Shown here: positions 9,957 through 21,510 of the stretch, piece after piece
Position numbering within the stretch: the first letter of the stretch is position 1
How the letters are laid out: each line of letters begins with the position of its first letter
Assembly: GCA_021779095.1 (NCBI GenBank)
Contig: JAJYBI010000002.1
Coordinates: 124,001 to 188,000 of the forward strand
Length of the DNA stretch: 64,000 nucleotides
Direction of reading: 5' to 3'
Origin: Deltaproteobacteria bacterium
GTDB lineage: Bacteria > Desulfobacterota > Desulfuromonadia > Geobacterales > JAJYBI01
Made by a program: the position numbers and the translations under genes
Notes under the pieces: model-generated
Database searches by the model: none
The model's input: only the letters and a program-made list of their open reading frames with translations
What the model was told of the DNA's origin: nothing

Positions 9957-10394
9957 ATGGAAGAGATGGAGAGATATCTGCTGCAGACGGTGAAGGAGTC
10001 ACCGGACGCCATCCTCATCGCGGACCGGGGGGGGATCATCCGCTTCTGGAACGGAGGCGCGGAGCGTATCCTCGGGTTTACGGCGGCCGAGGCGGTGGGA
10101 CAGTCGCTGGACCTGATCATCCCCGACAACCTGCGCGCACGGCACGGCGACGGCTACGACCGGGTCATGGCAAGCGGCGTGACAAAGTACAAAACCGGCC
10201 TTTTGTCCGCACCGGGGATCAGGAAGGACGGGAGCCGGGTCTCGCTGGAGTTCAGCATGGTGCTCCTGCACGACGAGGCGGGGGCCATGGCGGGATGCGC
10301 CTCCATCATGCGGGACGTGACGGAGCGGTGGCAGAAGGAAAAGGCGCTGAAGGAGCGGCTGGCGGCCTTGGAGGCGGCGCAGCACGCGGGGTGA
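9957..10394 (+). CDS. single-PAS-domain sensory protein
   Basis: 145 residues consisting of one PAS fold (VKESPDAILIADRGGIIRFW through SIMRDVTERWQKEK) and a short C-terminal coiled coil. No kinase, GGDEF or HTH output domain follows, so it must signal by binding another protein or be a scavenger of a ligand. The segment AERILGFTAAEAVGQSLDLI is the usual PAS core helix; no CxxCH or clear haem or flavin ligand can be assigned. ATG 9957 has GAGAGGA at good spacing. It converges on the transglycosylase gene with a 6-bp gap. Confidence 0.85.
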   Translation: MEEMERYLLQTVKESPDAILIADRGGIIRFWNGGAERILGFTAAEAVGQSLDLIIPDNLRARHGDGYDRVMASGVTKYKTGLLSAPGIRKDGSRVSLEFSMVLLHDEAGAMAGCASIMRDVTERWQKEKALKERLAALEAAQHAG

Positions 10395-10400
10395 CCGCGG

Positions 10401-11063
10401 TCAGGGGGAGAGGTTTCCGTTCGGCACGCCGGTCCTGAAAGCAGTGAGCTCCGGCACGGTGCTGCCGGCGGGGAGGTCGGGCGGGGTGCGCAGTGCCCCC
10501 TTCGGTACACGCACGTAGGGGATGAACACCGTCTTCGCCGGCATCTTCTCGCCCCGGCGGGCGCGCTCCACCAGATCGTCCATGGCGGCATTCACCGCCT
10601 TTTCCAGGTCGCGATCCATCGGCTGGGGCACCTTTTCCAGACGCTTCAACGCGTGGAACACCCGTTTCGCATACGCCTCGCTCTTTGCCGGCGTCTGGCT
10701 GTTGTAGCAGCCGATCGCCTTCCAGTTGTAGCCGTACTTCTCGATGCAAGTGGCCAGTATCCAGGCACCGGTCTTCGTATTGAAACAGGCGTCGCCGAGG
10801 CGGTTCCAGCGTTTCTCCCCCAGGGTCGGGTACCAGACGGTGTTGATCTGCATCAGCCCGAAATCGTAGGTGCCGTTGGCGTTCCGGTTCAGGGCCTTCG
10901 GGTTCATGTTCGATTCCACGCTGGCAATGGCCCGGAGCACCTGGGGGTTGATGCCGTACATACCCCCCGCCTCGTCGAAGCAGAACGGAAAGGCGGTACC
11001 TGCCGAGAGCAGCACCACGACAACCATTGCGCACAACACCTTGATCACCCTGTCCGTCTCCAT
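10401..11063 (-). CDS. exported lytic transglycosylase (SLT-like)
   Basis: 220 residues. The N-terminal signal sequence is VIKVLCAMVVVVLLSAGTAF. Next is a compact lysozyme-like SLT domain, FDEAGGMYGINPQVLRAIAS with the catalytic Glu in SVESNMNPKALN, and the family motif FGLMQINTVWY. Four Cys in the mature part may form disulphides, as in IagB/IpgF-type specialised transglycosylases of export and pilus systems. The C-terminal 80 residues are basic and of unknown role. It would act on periplasmic peptidoglycan. ATG 11063 is chosen for the signal peptide; a G-rich stretch precedes it. Confidence 0.88.
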   Translation of the reverse strand: METDRVIKVLCAMVVVVLLSAGTAFPFCFDEAGGMYGINPQVLRAIASVESNMNPKALNRNANGTYDFGLMQINTVWYPTLGEKRWNRLGDACFNTKTGAWILATCIEKYGYNWKAIGCYNSQTPAKSEAYAKRVFHALKRLEKVPQPMDRDLEKAVNAAMDDLVERARRGEKMPAKTVFIPYVRVPKGALRTPPDLPAGSTVPELTAFRTGVPNGNLSP

Positions 11064-11128
11064 CCCTTCATCCCCCGCGCAACCGATCTCCGGGCAGTGT
11101 AAATCGTTTCCCTTCCCGGCGTCAACCG

Positions 11129-12364
11129 TCATGGAGAGGTCCCGCCCGGAGCGCCGCCGGCGGCCCGGGCGGCGTGCCGTGTCAGCGCGGCGAAGAGTAC
11201 GAGCGAGAAGAGCGCCACGATCCCGCCGGCGGCAAACGCCACCCGAAAGCCGAACAGGCGGATGATCGTCCCCAGGGTGGCGGAACCGGCCATCATCCCG
11301 ATGTAGATGGAGCTGTTGTACATCCCCATGGCGAGCCCCCGCTCCACCGGCGCCACCGACTCCGCCACCAGGGCGCCAATGGCGGTGAACGCCAGCGCCA
11401 TCCCCACCCCCATCACCAGCGCACAGAGCATGAGCGTGGGCAGCCGGTCGCAGAGGCCGAAGGAGGAGAGTCCCGCCGCGAAGAAGAGCAACCCCGCCGC
11501 GACGAGCAGCCGGCGGTCGACCCGGTCCGCCAGGAACCCCACCGGGATACGGCTCACCACGTTGGCAAGCGCCTGGACGGCAAAGACGATCCCCACCTCG
11601 GCGGGGTCGAACCTCTTGCCGGCGGCGTAGAGCGGCAGGAACGAGAGGAACGCGCCGAACCCGACGCAGCTCCCCACCGTCGCCAGCAGGCAGGCGACCA
11701 GCCGCCGGTTGCGCAGAAGCCGGCATGTGGCATACAGGACGGCATGCCCCGACGACCCGTGCCGGGACCGGGCGCTAGGGAGCGCGGCCAGGGCACAGAG
11801 CGAGACCAGCGCCAAGAGCCCCCCCGCCACGATGAACACCTGGCGCAGCCCGAGGCTTTTCCCGAGGAAGCCGCCGGCGGCCGGCCCGAGGGTCATGGCC
11901 AGGTAGATCGCCGTCGTGTACCAGCCGTAGGCCTGCCCCAGCCGCGACGGCGGGATGGTGTCCGCCACGAGGGAGAGCATGGCCGGGGCGAAGGCCGCCA
12001 CCCCGGCGCCGAACAGGAGATAGACCGCCGCCATCTGCCATGCCGAGCCGCACAGAGCCACCAGGAACGACGTCACCGCCAAAAGCGCCAGACCGGCAAC
12101 GACGGGGAACCGGCGGCCGACCCGGTCGGCCAGGAGCCCCGCCGGGATGGAGAGGGTCGCCGTCGCCAGCATGAAGGCGCCGTTGATGAGCCCCACCTGG
12201 TCCGGGCCGGCCCCCAGCGAAGCGGCGAAGAGCGGCAGCACCGGGATGCGCATGTAGGAACAGAAAAAGCCGGCGAACCCGAGAAGACAGAGGAGGAGGA
12301 ACGGGCCGTAGGTCGCGCGGAGGCCGGGCGGTGCTGCAGAAGATGGGGTATCGGCTGGTGTCAT
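11129..12364 (-). CDS. MFS transporter, drug-efflux type
   Basis: 411 residues with about 12 hydrophobic helices in two six-helix halves. The loop 2-3 signature LLADRVGRRFPVVAG of the major facilitator superfamily is present, and its degenerate copy FLADRVDRRLLVAAG starts the second half. The N-terminal extension is Pro/Ala-rich. Most relatives are proton-driven drug or metabolite exporters. No regulator is adjacent, and the substrate cannot be read from sequence. ATG 12364 is preferred to the upstream extension, which is a non-membrane artefact. Confidence 0.9.
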   Translation of the reverse strand: MTPADTPSSAAPPGLRATYGPFLLLCLLGFAGFFCSYMRIPVLPLFAASLGAGPDQVGLINGAFMLATATLSIPAGLLADRVGRRFPVVAGLALLAVTSFLVALCGSAWQMAAVYLLFGAGVAAFAPAMLSLVADTIPPSRLGQAYGWYTTAIYLAMTLGPAAGGFLGKSLGLRQVFIVAGGLLALVSLCALAALPSARSRHGSSGHAVLYATCRLLRNRRLVACLLATVGSCVGFGAFLSFLPLYAAGKRFDPAEVGIVFAVQALANVVSRIPVGFLADRVDRRLLVAAGLLFFAAGLSSFGLCDRLPTLMLCALVMGVGMALAFTAIGALVAESVAPVERGLAMGMYNSSIYIGMMAGSATLGTIIRLFGFRVAFAAGGIVALFSLVLFAALTRHAARAAGGAPGGTSP

Positions 12365-12419
12365 GGGATCAGGCGGAAGCGGAAACGGCTTCCCGGGTGA
12401 AAGGGTTGCGACGGCATCG

Positions 12420-12875
12420 CTACAGGTAACGGAGCCGGATCTCCAGGGTCGTCGGCCCGGCGCCGTGGGTGAATGCGGCATCGTCGAAGCCGGGGGGACC
12501 GATCCGGCTCCGGACGTTGTTGGAAACCCCCACCCCCTCACGGGGGATGCCGATGAAGTTCGTATCGAGCCGGCCGTTGCCGTTCTCGTCGTGGACGGCA
12601 CAGGCCGCATACCGGCCGGGGGGAACATTGTCGAACCGCGCCAGCGCCCGCCCGTCGCGGATCTCCACCGTAACCTTCGTCAACGCCTTCTCGAACCTGC
12701 TCGGAAAGCCGTCGTCAGCGCCAAACAGGGCGACGATGACGCGTCCCGACGCGCCGCGCAGGCCGACGACCTTCACGGTCACCGCACCCGCACCTTCGGC
12801 GGCCGGAACCGCTCCGGGGAACGCCCACCCGGCGAACACCACCGCCACCATCGCCATAACCAGCCACTTCGCCAC
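12420..12875 (-). CDS. exported DUF2141-domain protein
   Basis: 151 residues from GTG 12875, with GGGGAG six bases upstream. The start gives a clean signal peptide, WLVMAMVAVVFAGWAFPGAV, with cleavage near AEG. The mature part is a beta-sandwich of the DUF2141 type: GRVIVALFGADDGFPSRFEK, then DNVPPGRYAACAVHDENGNG with the conserved HDENxNGxLD-like loop, which resembles a Ca-binding loop, and GIPREGVGVSNN. The family is periplasmic or secreted and of unknown function. It lies 55 bp upstream of the MFS gene on the same strand. Confidence 0.82.
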   Translation of the reverse strand: MAKWLVMAMVAVVFAGWAFPGAVPAAEGAGAVTVKVVGLRGASGRVIVALFGADDGFPSRFEKALTKVTVEIRDGRALARFDNVPPGRYAACAVHDENGNGRLDTNFIGIPREGVGVSNNVRSRIGPPGFDDAAFTHGAGPTTLEIRLRYL

Positions 12876-13047
12876 GCCATCTCCCCGTCGCCCGATTCTC
12901 TTCGTCCGGCCGGCACCTGCCCGGCCACGACGGCGGTTATCATACCCCCAACCGCAGCATGTTTCCAGCACAATTCCCGCCACCGGCCCGGCCGTGCAGG
13001 CCGCGGCTCCAAGATGCTATAATGGAAGGAGAAAAGAGGTGAAGACA

Positions 13048-13245
13048 ATGAAAGACAGCGAACGACTCGAAACAACCGGACGGTGCGACGTGAAGGTCTG
13101 GAGCGGCGCGTGCGAACATGCAACCTACGGTGACATCGGCGAGAAATACCTCTGCGACAGCTGCGAGACGATATCCAGCCTCAACCACGAGGTGAGCCAC
13201 AAGGGGTTCATCCACATCAAGGGTGACGACGACCGGCTCAGCTGA
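13048..13245 (+). CDS. small Cys-containing protein of unknown function
   Basis: 65 residues with GAGG eight bases before ATG 13048. It is hydrophilic, without signal or membrane segment. Four cysteines (in GRCDVK, GACEHA and the pair LCDSCE) could bind a zinc or an Fe-S centre; His residues lie nearby in CEHATYG, LNHEVSHKG and FIHIKG. Codon use is like its GC-rich neighbours. I do not recognise the family. It converges with 13251-13532 at a 5-bp distance. Confidence 0.6.
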   Translation: MKDSERLETTGRCDVKVWSGACEHATYGDIGEKYLCDSCETISSLNHEVSHKGFIHIKGDDDRLS

Positions 13246-13250
13246 TGCCG

Positions 13251-13532
13251 TCACCCGGAAGGGGGAAGCGTCTGGGGGGCCTGGCAGGAGGGGCAGACCG
13301 GCTCCCGCCACTTGAGCCAGTCGCCGCAGGTGCTGCATTTTCGGAACTTCCCCTCCACCTCTTTCACCGGCTTCTCGAACCAGACGATCAGGATGCAGAT
13401 CGGGAGAAGGAGGCTCAGGATACCCCAGAGGACGAAGTTCCGGCCGCGGTTCGCGGCAAGCACCCCGCCGATGACGCCGAAGATGACCGGTACGAGGAAT
13501 ATGAGCAGTGCCGGTTTCGCTATTCCTTCCAT
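13251..13532 (-). CDS. small membrane protein with C-terminal zinc ribbon
   Basis: 93 residues. Two hydrophobic helices (about 7-27 and 33-52: LIFLVPVIFGVIGGVLA and LWGILSLLLPICILIVWF) are followed by a cytoplasmic zinc ribbon with CSTCG and CPSC pairs 12 residues apart. Such proteins usually tether to the inner membrane and bind zinc; no enzymatic residues are visible. An upstream GGAGG sequence supports the ATG at 13532. The role is unknown and no operon partner is evident. Confidence 0.7.
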   Translation of the reverse strand: MEGIAKPALLIFLVPVIFGVIGGVLAANRGRNFVLWGILSLLLPICILIVWFEKPVKEVEGKFRKCSTCGDWLKWREPVCPSCQAPQTLPPSG

Positions 13533-13653
13533 CGCGGCCTCCTTGCTCCCGGAGGAGGAGAGATTTCGCTACCCTGTCTAGTATACCACGATACGAATCC
13601 GCGGCTGCGGGTGCCGGCTTGACATCGGTCGGCGGGAGGGGTACCACTTTACC

Positions 13654-14343
13654 ATGATCACGATTGCGCCATGGCCCGAAACCATCGCCGAAGCGAGGCC
13701 GCTCCAGGAACGGCTGGCACGGGAGATCCGGCTCGTACCGCTCCCGGCGGAGCCGGCCATTGTCGCGGGGGTGGACGCCGCTTTCGCCGGCGACCGGATC
13801 GTCGCCGTGGCAACCCTCTTCGACTGCCGGACCCTCACCCTCCTGGAATCGGCCCACGAGGTCCGGCCCGTCACCTTCCCCTACATCCCCGGCTATCTCT
13901 CGTTCCGGGAGGCCCCCGCCATGCTGGCCGCCCTCGGCAGGCTGTCGCGGCAGCCCGACCTCCTGATCGTGGACGGCCAGGGGATCGCCCACCCGCGGCG
14001 GATGGGGATCGCCGCCTTCCTGGGGGTGGTGCTGGGGCTTCCGGCCATCGGCAGCGCCAAGTCCCGCCTCATCGGCGAGTACGACGAGCCCGGTCCGGAA
14101 CGGGGGAGCGCAAGTCCGCTCCTGTATCACGGCGAGCGGATCGGCACGGTGCTGCGCACGCGGGCCGGGGTGCGGCCGCTCTTCGTCTCGCCGGGGCACC
14201 TCATCACCTTCGACGAGGCGGCGGAGTGCGTCCTGCGCCTCGCCCCGCGCTACCGGCTCCCCGAGCCCCAGCGGGCCGCCGATGCCCTCTCCGGCAAACT
14301 CAAGCGCGACTGCGCATTCCCCCCGGAAAAAGAAAACGGCTGA
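13654..14343 (+). CDS. nfi: endonuclease V (deoxyinosine 3'-endonuclease)
   Basis: 229 residues, normal length. The catalytic metal-binding residues are in GVDAAF (Asp), PGYLSFREAP (Glu; preceding PYI is the minor-groove wedge) and IVDGQGIAHPRRMGIA (Asp). The enzyme cuts one phosphodiester 3' of deoxyinosine to start repair of deaminated adenine. GGGAGGGG lies 12 bases before the ATG. A TTGACA at 13619 with TACCAC 17 bases later could be its promoter, but would leave almost no leader. The gene stands alone. Confidence 0.95.
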   Translation: MITIAPWPETIAEARPLQERLAREIRLVPLPAEPAIVAGVDAAFAGDRIVAVATLFDCRTLTLLESAHEVRPVTFPYIPGYLSFREAPAMLAALGRLSRQPDLLIVDGQGIAHPRRMGIAAFLGVVLGLPAIGSAKSRLIGEYDEPGPERGSASPLLYHGERIGTVLRTRAGVRPLFVSPGHLITFDEAAECVLRLAPRYRLPEPQRAADALSGKLKRDCAFPPEKENG

Positions 14344-14432
14344 CAGGGGATTTGCCGTTGCCCCGAAGGGCGGAACGTGCTATATCTTGCGGCCCACCCG
14401 AACCCGGGACACCATCAGTAGGAGACAAGAGA

Positions 14433-14873
14433 TTGAGCAAGAAACCGTCTGCCGGAAGCATCGTCGAGGCGCGCTGCACCCGCTGTCGCAGCGTCCTGAA
14501 CCATACCATCGTCGCCATGGTCGGCGAGCAGATCGTCCGCGTCGAGTGCAACACCTGTCACGGCGTCCACAACTACCATGCGGTGAAGGAAGACAAGCCG
14601 GCCAGGGCGACCGCTGCCGCCGGTGCAGGCGCGAAAAAATCTGCCGCCACCCGCTCCCCGCGTACCGATCCGGCCGCCGCCGAGCGCGACGCATGGGCGG
14701 CGCTTCAGCCGCTCGACCCGGCCGCGTCCGTCCCCTACGATATGAACGGAAAGTTCCGCAAGAACGACCTGATCCACCACCCCGTCTTCGGCCTCGGCGT
14801 CGTCCAGGCCGTCCACGCCAACAAGGCCGAGATCCTCTTCAAGGACGGCAAGAAGCTCCTGCGCTGCGGCTGA
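14433..14873 (+). CDS. zinc-ribbon protein with C-terminal CarD-like small domain
   Basis: 146 residues beginning at TTG 14433, supported by GGAG eight bases upstream and by the reading frame; no ATG exists before the conserved region. The N-terminus has two CxxC pairs (CTRCRS, CNTCHG) typical of a zinc ribbon that contacts nucleic acid. An Ala/Lys-rich linker (about 55-90) leads to KNDLIHHPVFGLGVVQAVHA and EILFKDGKKLLRC, a small SH3-like strand set as found in CarD/Tudor-type RNA polymerase binders. A DNA- or polymerase-associated factor is likely; its targets are unknown. Confidence 0.65.
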   Translation: MSKKPSAGSIVEARCTRCRSVLNHTIVAMVGEQIVRVECNTCHGVHNYHAVKEDKPARATAAAGAGAKKSAATRSPRTDPAAAERDAWAALQPLDPAASVPYDMNGKFRKNDLIHHPVFGLGVVQAVHANKAEILFKDGKKLLRCG

Positions 14874-14876
14874 CCC

Positions 14877-15815
14877 TCATTCCATCACCGCCATCTGCCG
14901 CAGTCGCGTCACGTCCTTCAAGGGCGGCGCGCCGAACTGGCGGCTGTACTCCCTGCTGAACTGGGACGGACTCTCGTACCCCACCTGGAACGCCGCCGTC
15001 GCCGCATCCAACCGTTCGGAGAGCATCAGGCGCCGCGCCTCCTGCAGGCGCAGCTGCTTCTGGTACTGGAGCGGGCTCAGCGCCGTCATGGACCGGAAGT
15101 GGTGGTGGAAGGTGGAACTGCTCATGCGCGCCAGGTCCGCCAGCTCGTCGACCTTCAGCGGCTGCGCATAGTTCCCCTTCAGCCACTCGATGGCCGTTGC
15201 GATTCTCTGGCTCTGGCTCCCCGCCGCCGCGATCTGGCGCAACCGCGCCCCCTGATCCCCCACCAGCAGTCGATAGATAATCTCCCTTTGAATGACCGGC
15301 GCCAGGATCGGGATGTCTTGCTCGTCGGCCAGCAGATCCACCAGCCGCTGCATGGCAGAAATGAGCGGCAGGGTCACCTCACCCGTCGCCATCCCCCGGT
15401 GTGATTGCTGGGTGCGGGGCGGCGGCAGGTTGCTGTCCGCCATCAGCTGGGCGACCTCCTTCAGGTCGAAGGTGAGCCTTAAGCCCAGGTACGGCTTAGC
15501 CGCGCTCGCCTCGGTAATCTGCACCACCGTGGGGAGATGCACGGAAGTGATCAGGTAGTGGTGCGCGTCGTACACGTAGATGTCGTCCCCCAGTTGCACC
15601 CGCTTGGCCCCCTGGGCAACCATGCAGATGCTCGGCTGGTACATGCCGGTGGTCGGCTCCGTCGGTTCGATCCGCCGAAACAGCGACAGCCCCGGAATGG
15701 CGGTTGTGTGCAACTCCCCCTCCTCGGTCAATCGGGCAATGCTCGCAACCAACGCCGCGATGGCACCATCCACCCCACCATCTTCAACCCCCTGCACAAG
15801 TGACACGTTTCGCAT
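14877..15815 (-). CDS. AraC-family regulator (YqhC-like)
   Basis: 312 residues. The N-terminal AraC_N sensor domain (LFRRIEPTEPTTGMYQPSIC, HHYLITSVHLPTVVQI) is that of the YqhC group. The C-terminal double HTH is at MSSSTFHHHFRSMTALSPLQ and GYESPSQFSREYSRQFG. YqhC senses reactive aldehydes and drives yqhD (Fe-alcohol dehydrogenase) and dkgA (aldo-keto reductase). Exactly those enzyme types are encoded divergently here, so the same role is likely. AGGAGG lies just before ATG 15815; the in-frame GTG 15821 overlaps that site. Confidence 0.9.
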   Translation of the reverse strand: MRNVSLVQGVEDGGVDGAIAALVASIARLTEEGELHTTAIPGLSLFRRIEPTEPTTGMYQPSICMVAQGAKRVQLGDDIYVYDAHHYLITSVHLPTVVQITEASAAKPYLGLRLTFDLKEVAQLMADSNLPPPRTQQSHRGMATGEVTLPLISAMQRLVDLLADEQDIPILAPVIQREIIYRLLVGDQGARLRQIAAAGSQSQRIATAIEWLKGNYAQPLKVDELADLARMSSSTFHHHFRSMTALSPLQYQKQLRLQEARRLMLSERLDAATAAFQVGYESPSQFSREYSRQFGAPPLKDVTRLRQMAVME

Positions 15816-15879
15816 ACTCACCTCCTAACTGTATGGTACCCATCCCCAACGTGCATAACAACCATTTCCCGAGCTTTCG

Positions 15880-18920
<3,041 letters not shown>

Positions 18921-18924
<4 letters not shown>

Positions 18925-20108
18925 ATTTTGAAGCCTGTAACCCGACCCGTCTCATCTTCGGCGCTGGTACCCTTGCACAACTCGGGGAGGTCACGAGCAG
19001 GTACGGCACGAAAGCCATGGTCGTAACCGGCGGCAACAGCGTCAAACGGAGCGGCGTCTTTGATCGCGCGATGGCCAGCCTGAAGGCTGCCGGTGTTGCG
19101 ACAGTCGAATGCTCCGGCATCGAACCCAATCCGCGCATCACTTCCGTGAAGCGGGGGGTGGACATCGCGCGCAGGGAAAACTGCGACGTGGTCATTGCCC
19201 TCGGCGGCGGCAGTACCATGGACGCGTCCAAGGTCATCGCGGCCGCAGCCCTTTATGATGGCGACCCCTGGGACCTGATCGGCCACGGCCAGGAAAATTG
19301 GGTGATTCCGCCGCAGGCCTTGCCGATCATCACGGTCCCAACCCTGGCGGCCACCGGCTCGGAAATGAACGCCGGTGCGGTCATCAGCAACGACGAAACA
19401 AAGGTGAAATCGTTCGTGTCGACCGAATGCCTCTTCCCGAAGGTCGCCCTGGTCGACCCTGAGCTGACTTTGACCGTGCCGAAAGACCAGACCGCATATG
19501 GTGTGTGCGACATCATCACCCATGTGACCGAAGGGTACTTCAATGGCGTGAATGGCACGCCGATTCAGGACCGGTTCGCCGAAGGGGTCATCATCAACGC
19601 CATCGAATGGGGCAGAAAAGCCGTTGCCGACGGCAACGACCTGGAAGCCCGTGAGCAGGTGCAGTGGGCTTCTATCGTTGCATTGAATGGCTGGGTGAAT
19701 GCCGGTACCAATTTTGTTCCACCGGTGCACATGATCGAGCACGCGCTTTCCGCTCACCACGACATCACGCACGGTGCCGGCCTGGCTATCGTCAATCCGG
19801 CCTGGATGCGCTTTGCCGCCACATCCCGTCCCGAGCGCTTCGCCCAGTTTGCTCAGCGAGTATTCGGCCTGTCGCCCGAGGGCAAGGACGATATGACCCT
19901 GGCGACGGAAGGGATCGATGCCTACGTCGCATTCCTGAAAGAAATCGGCTGCCCCACGACCCTGTCGGAAGTCGGTATTGGCGACGAACTGTTCGAGCAG
20001 TACGCCAAAGATGCGGCGCTGGTGGTCCACGACGCAGACGGCAACCTGTTGGGCCGTCCTGCCATGAGCAGGGATGACATTGTCGAGGTTCTGCGATCGG
20101 CGCAATAA
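18921..20108 (+). CDS. iron-containing alcohol dehydrogenase (YqhD/BdhA-like)
   Basis: 395 residues. NAD(P)-binding region: VIALGGGSTMDASKVIAAAA. The metal-binding His residues are in VHMIEHALSAHHDITHG, the family signature. The early segment NPTRLIFGAGTLAQLGEV is typical of the butanol dehydrogenase/YqhD branch, which uses NADPH to reduce many short aldehydes to alcohols. Coupled by ATGA overlap to the SDR gene. As a known YqhC target type it supports the operon being an aldehyde-detoxification unit. Confidence 0.93.
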
Positions 20109-20179
20109 GTCTACAAGGCTTGTCGCCCGGCAGGTGTAATAATCACACATATGCGACTCGTTCAAATCAAGGAAACACT

Positions 20180-20794
20180 ATGAAAGTTTTGGCAATAAAC
20201 GGCAGCCCCCGCCCGGGCGGCAATACGGAGATCCTGCTCAGGAGAGCCCTCGAACCCTTGAAGGCCGCCGGCTGGGAAACAGAGCACCTGCGGATCGGCG
20301 GCACGCCGGTGCGGGGCTGCGTCGCCTGCATGCTGTGCGTGGAACGGCAGAACGGCAGGTGCGCCATCGAGACAGACGACATGAACGGTTACATACATAA
20401 GATGTTCGCTGCCGACGCGATCATCCTCGGCTCCCCGACCTACTTCGCCGACGTGACACCGGAACTGAAGGCCCTGATCGACCGGGCCGGCTTCGTTGCG
20501 CTGGCCAACGGCGGCGCCTTCAGCGGCAAGATCGGGGCCGCAGTGGTGGCAGTCCGGCGCGGTGGCGGAACCCACGTGTTCGACACCATCAACCACATGT
20601 TCCTCGCCTCCTCCATGATCGTCCCCGGCTCCATCTACTGGAACCTGGGCGTCGGGTGCCTCAAGGAGGAGGTGCACGGGGACGAGGAGGGGACGCGCAA
20701 CATGAGCCATCTCGGGCAGACCATCGCCTGGCTCGGGAACGCCATGGCTACAGCCGCCACCACCTTTCCGAAGCTTGCGGTGGAACTGCATTAA
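20180..20794 (+). CDS. NADPH-dependent FMN reductase / iron-sulfur flavoprotein-like
   Basis: 204 residues with a flavodoxin-like fold. The phosphate-binding loop is INGSPRPGGNTEILLRRA, and a compact Cys group is in CVACMLCVERQNGRC, as in archaeal/Geobacter-type iron-sulfur flavoproteins though shorter. SPTYFADVTPELKALIDR is the second FMN loop. It probably moves electrons between NAD(P)H and quinone or nitro-type acceptors. AAGGAAA lies before ATG 20180. It follows the alcohol dehydrogenase by 71 bp in the same operon. Confidence 0.87.
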   Translation: MKVLAINGSPRPGGNTEILLRRALEPLKAAGWETEHLRIGGTPVRGCVACMLCVERQNGRCAIETDDMNGYIHKMFAADAIILGSPTYFADVTPELKALIDRAGFVALANGGAFSGKIGAAVVAVRRGGGTHVFDTINHMFLASSMIVPGSIYWNLGVGCLKEEVHGDEEGTRNMSHLGQTIAWLGNAMATAATTFPKLAVELH

Positions 20795-20815
20795 TAGCCA
20801 GAAAGGATGGGGAAA

Positions 20816-21229
20816 ATGGATATCAAACGTAACGGCACACAATCTTCAATCCAGGGACCGCCCGACTGGTTCACCGGCACGGTCCGCATCGACCCGCTGT
20901 TTCTGCAGGCCGACGAGCCGGCCCGGACGACCGGCGCCAGCGTCACCTTCGAACCTTGCGCCCGCACCGCCTGGCACACCCACCCGCTGGGACAGGTCCT
21001 GATCGTCACCGCCGGCTGCGGTCGGGTGCAGCGCTGGGGCGGACCGGTCGAGGAGATCCGGCCCGGCGACGTGGTGCGGATCGCACCGGGCGAAAAGCAC
21101 TGGCACGGCGCCGCGGCAACCACCGCCATGACCCATATCGCCATCCAGGAACAGCTGAACGGCTCGGCCGCGGAATGGCAGGAACAGGTGAGCTACGAAC
21201 AGTACCAAGGCACGGCGGATGCGTCGTAA
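20816..21229 (+). CDS. cupin-domain protein
   Basis: 137 residues. Single cupin barrel: motif 1 is [20 protein letters not shown] (two His plus the following Gln/Glu position) and motif 2 is [18 protein letters not shown]. Metal binding is therefore expected. Small cupins of this type often sit in AraC-controlled quinone/aldehyde response operons, where the activity is unknown. ATG 20816 is chosen because GAAAGGA lies nine bases upstream; ATG 20807 overlaps that site. It is 21 bp after the FMN reductase. Confidence 0.88.
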   Translation: MDIKRNGTQSSIQGPPDWFTGTVRIDPLFLQADEPARTTGASVTFEPCARTAWHTHPLGQVLIVTAGCGRVQRWGGPVEEIRPGDVVRIAPGEKHWHGAAATTAMTHIAIQEQLNGSAAEWQEQVSYEQYQGTADAS

Positions 21230-21247
21230 CCGGAGAAAAGGACATAC

Positions 21248-21446
21248 ATGAACAGCTCAGGAAGCGAAACAGACATGAAGAACTGGAAGGCTTTGACCAT
21301 CTTCTACTCCCACTCCGGCATCACGCGGGCATGTGCCCGCGCGCTGGCGGGCGCGCCGGAGACCCTGCTGCAGGTTTCGGCCTGCGACCGTCTGACCCGA
21401 CGGGAAGTACCGCTTCTCCATCGACATGGCGTCGCTGAAGGAGTAG
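21248..21446 (+). pseudogene. flavodoxin remnant (internal deletion)
   Basis: The first 40 residues (ALTIFYSHSGITRACARALA) are the FMN-phosphate loop start of a flavodoxin. After PETLLQVSACDRL the frame runs into unrelated residues and stops at 21457. In another frame, PDGKYRFSIDMASLKE with a TAG stop at 21444-21446 looks like a genuine C-terminus. The simplest reading is a gene that lost its middle, leaving about 200 bp. It has a ribosome site (GGAGAAAAGGA) and sits in operon position between the cupin and the MFS gene. Confidence 0.6.
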
Positions 21447-21510
21447 TCTGGCCGTAATCGGCGGTCCTCCCCGAAACGGGGCCGCGCACCACATTGGAGA
21501 GAATAATCGC

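Noticed and set aside
8451..10394. A 647-residue protein ending in the PAS domain
   Set aside because: The first 500 codons are antisense to the thiolase and dehydrogenase genes; only the last 145 codons with a ribosome site form a gene.
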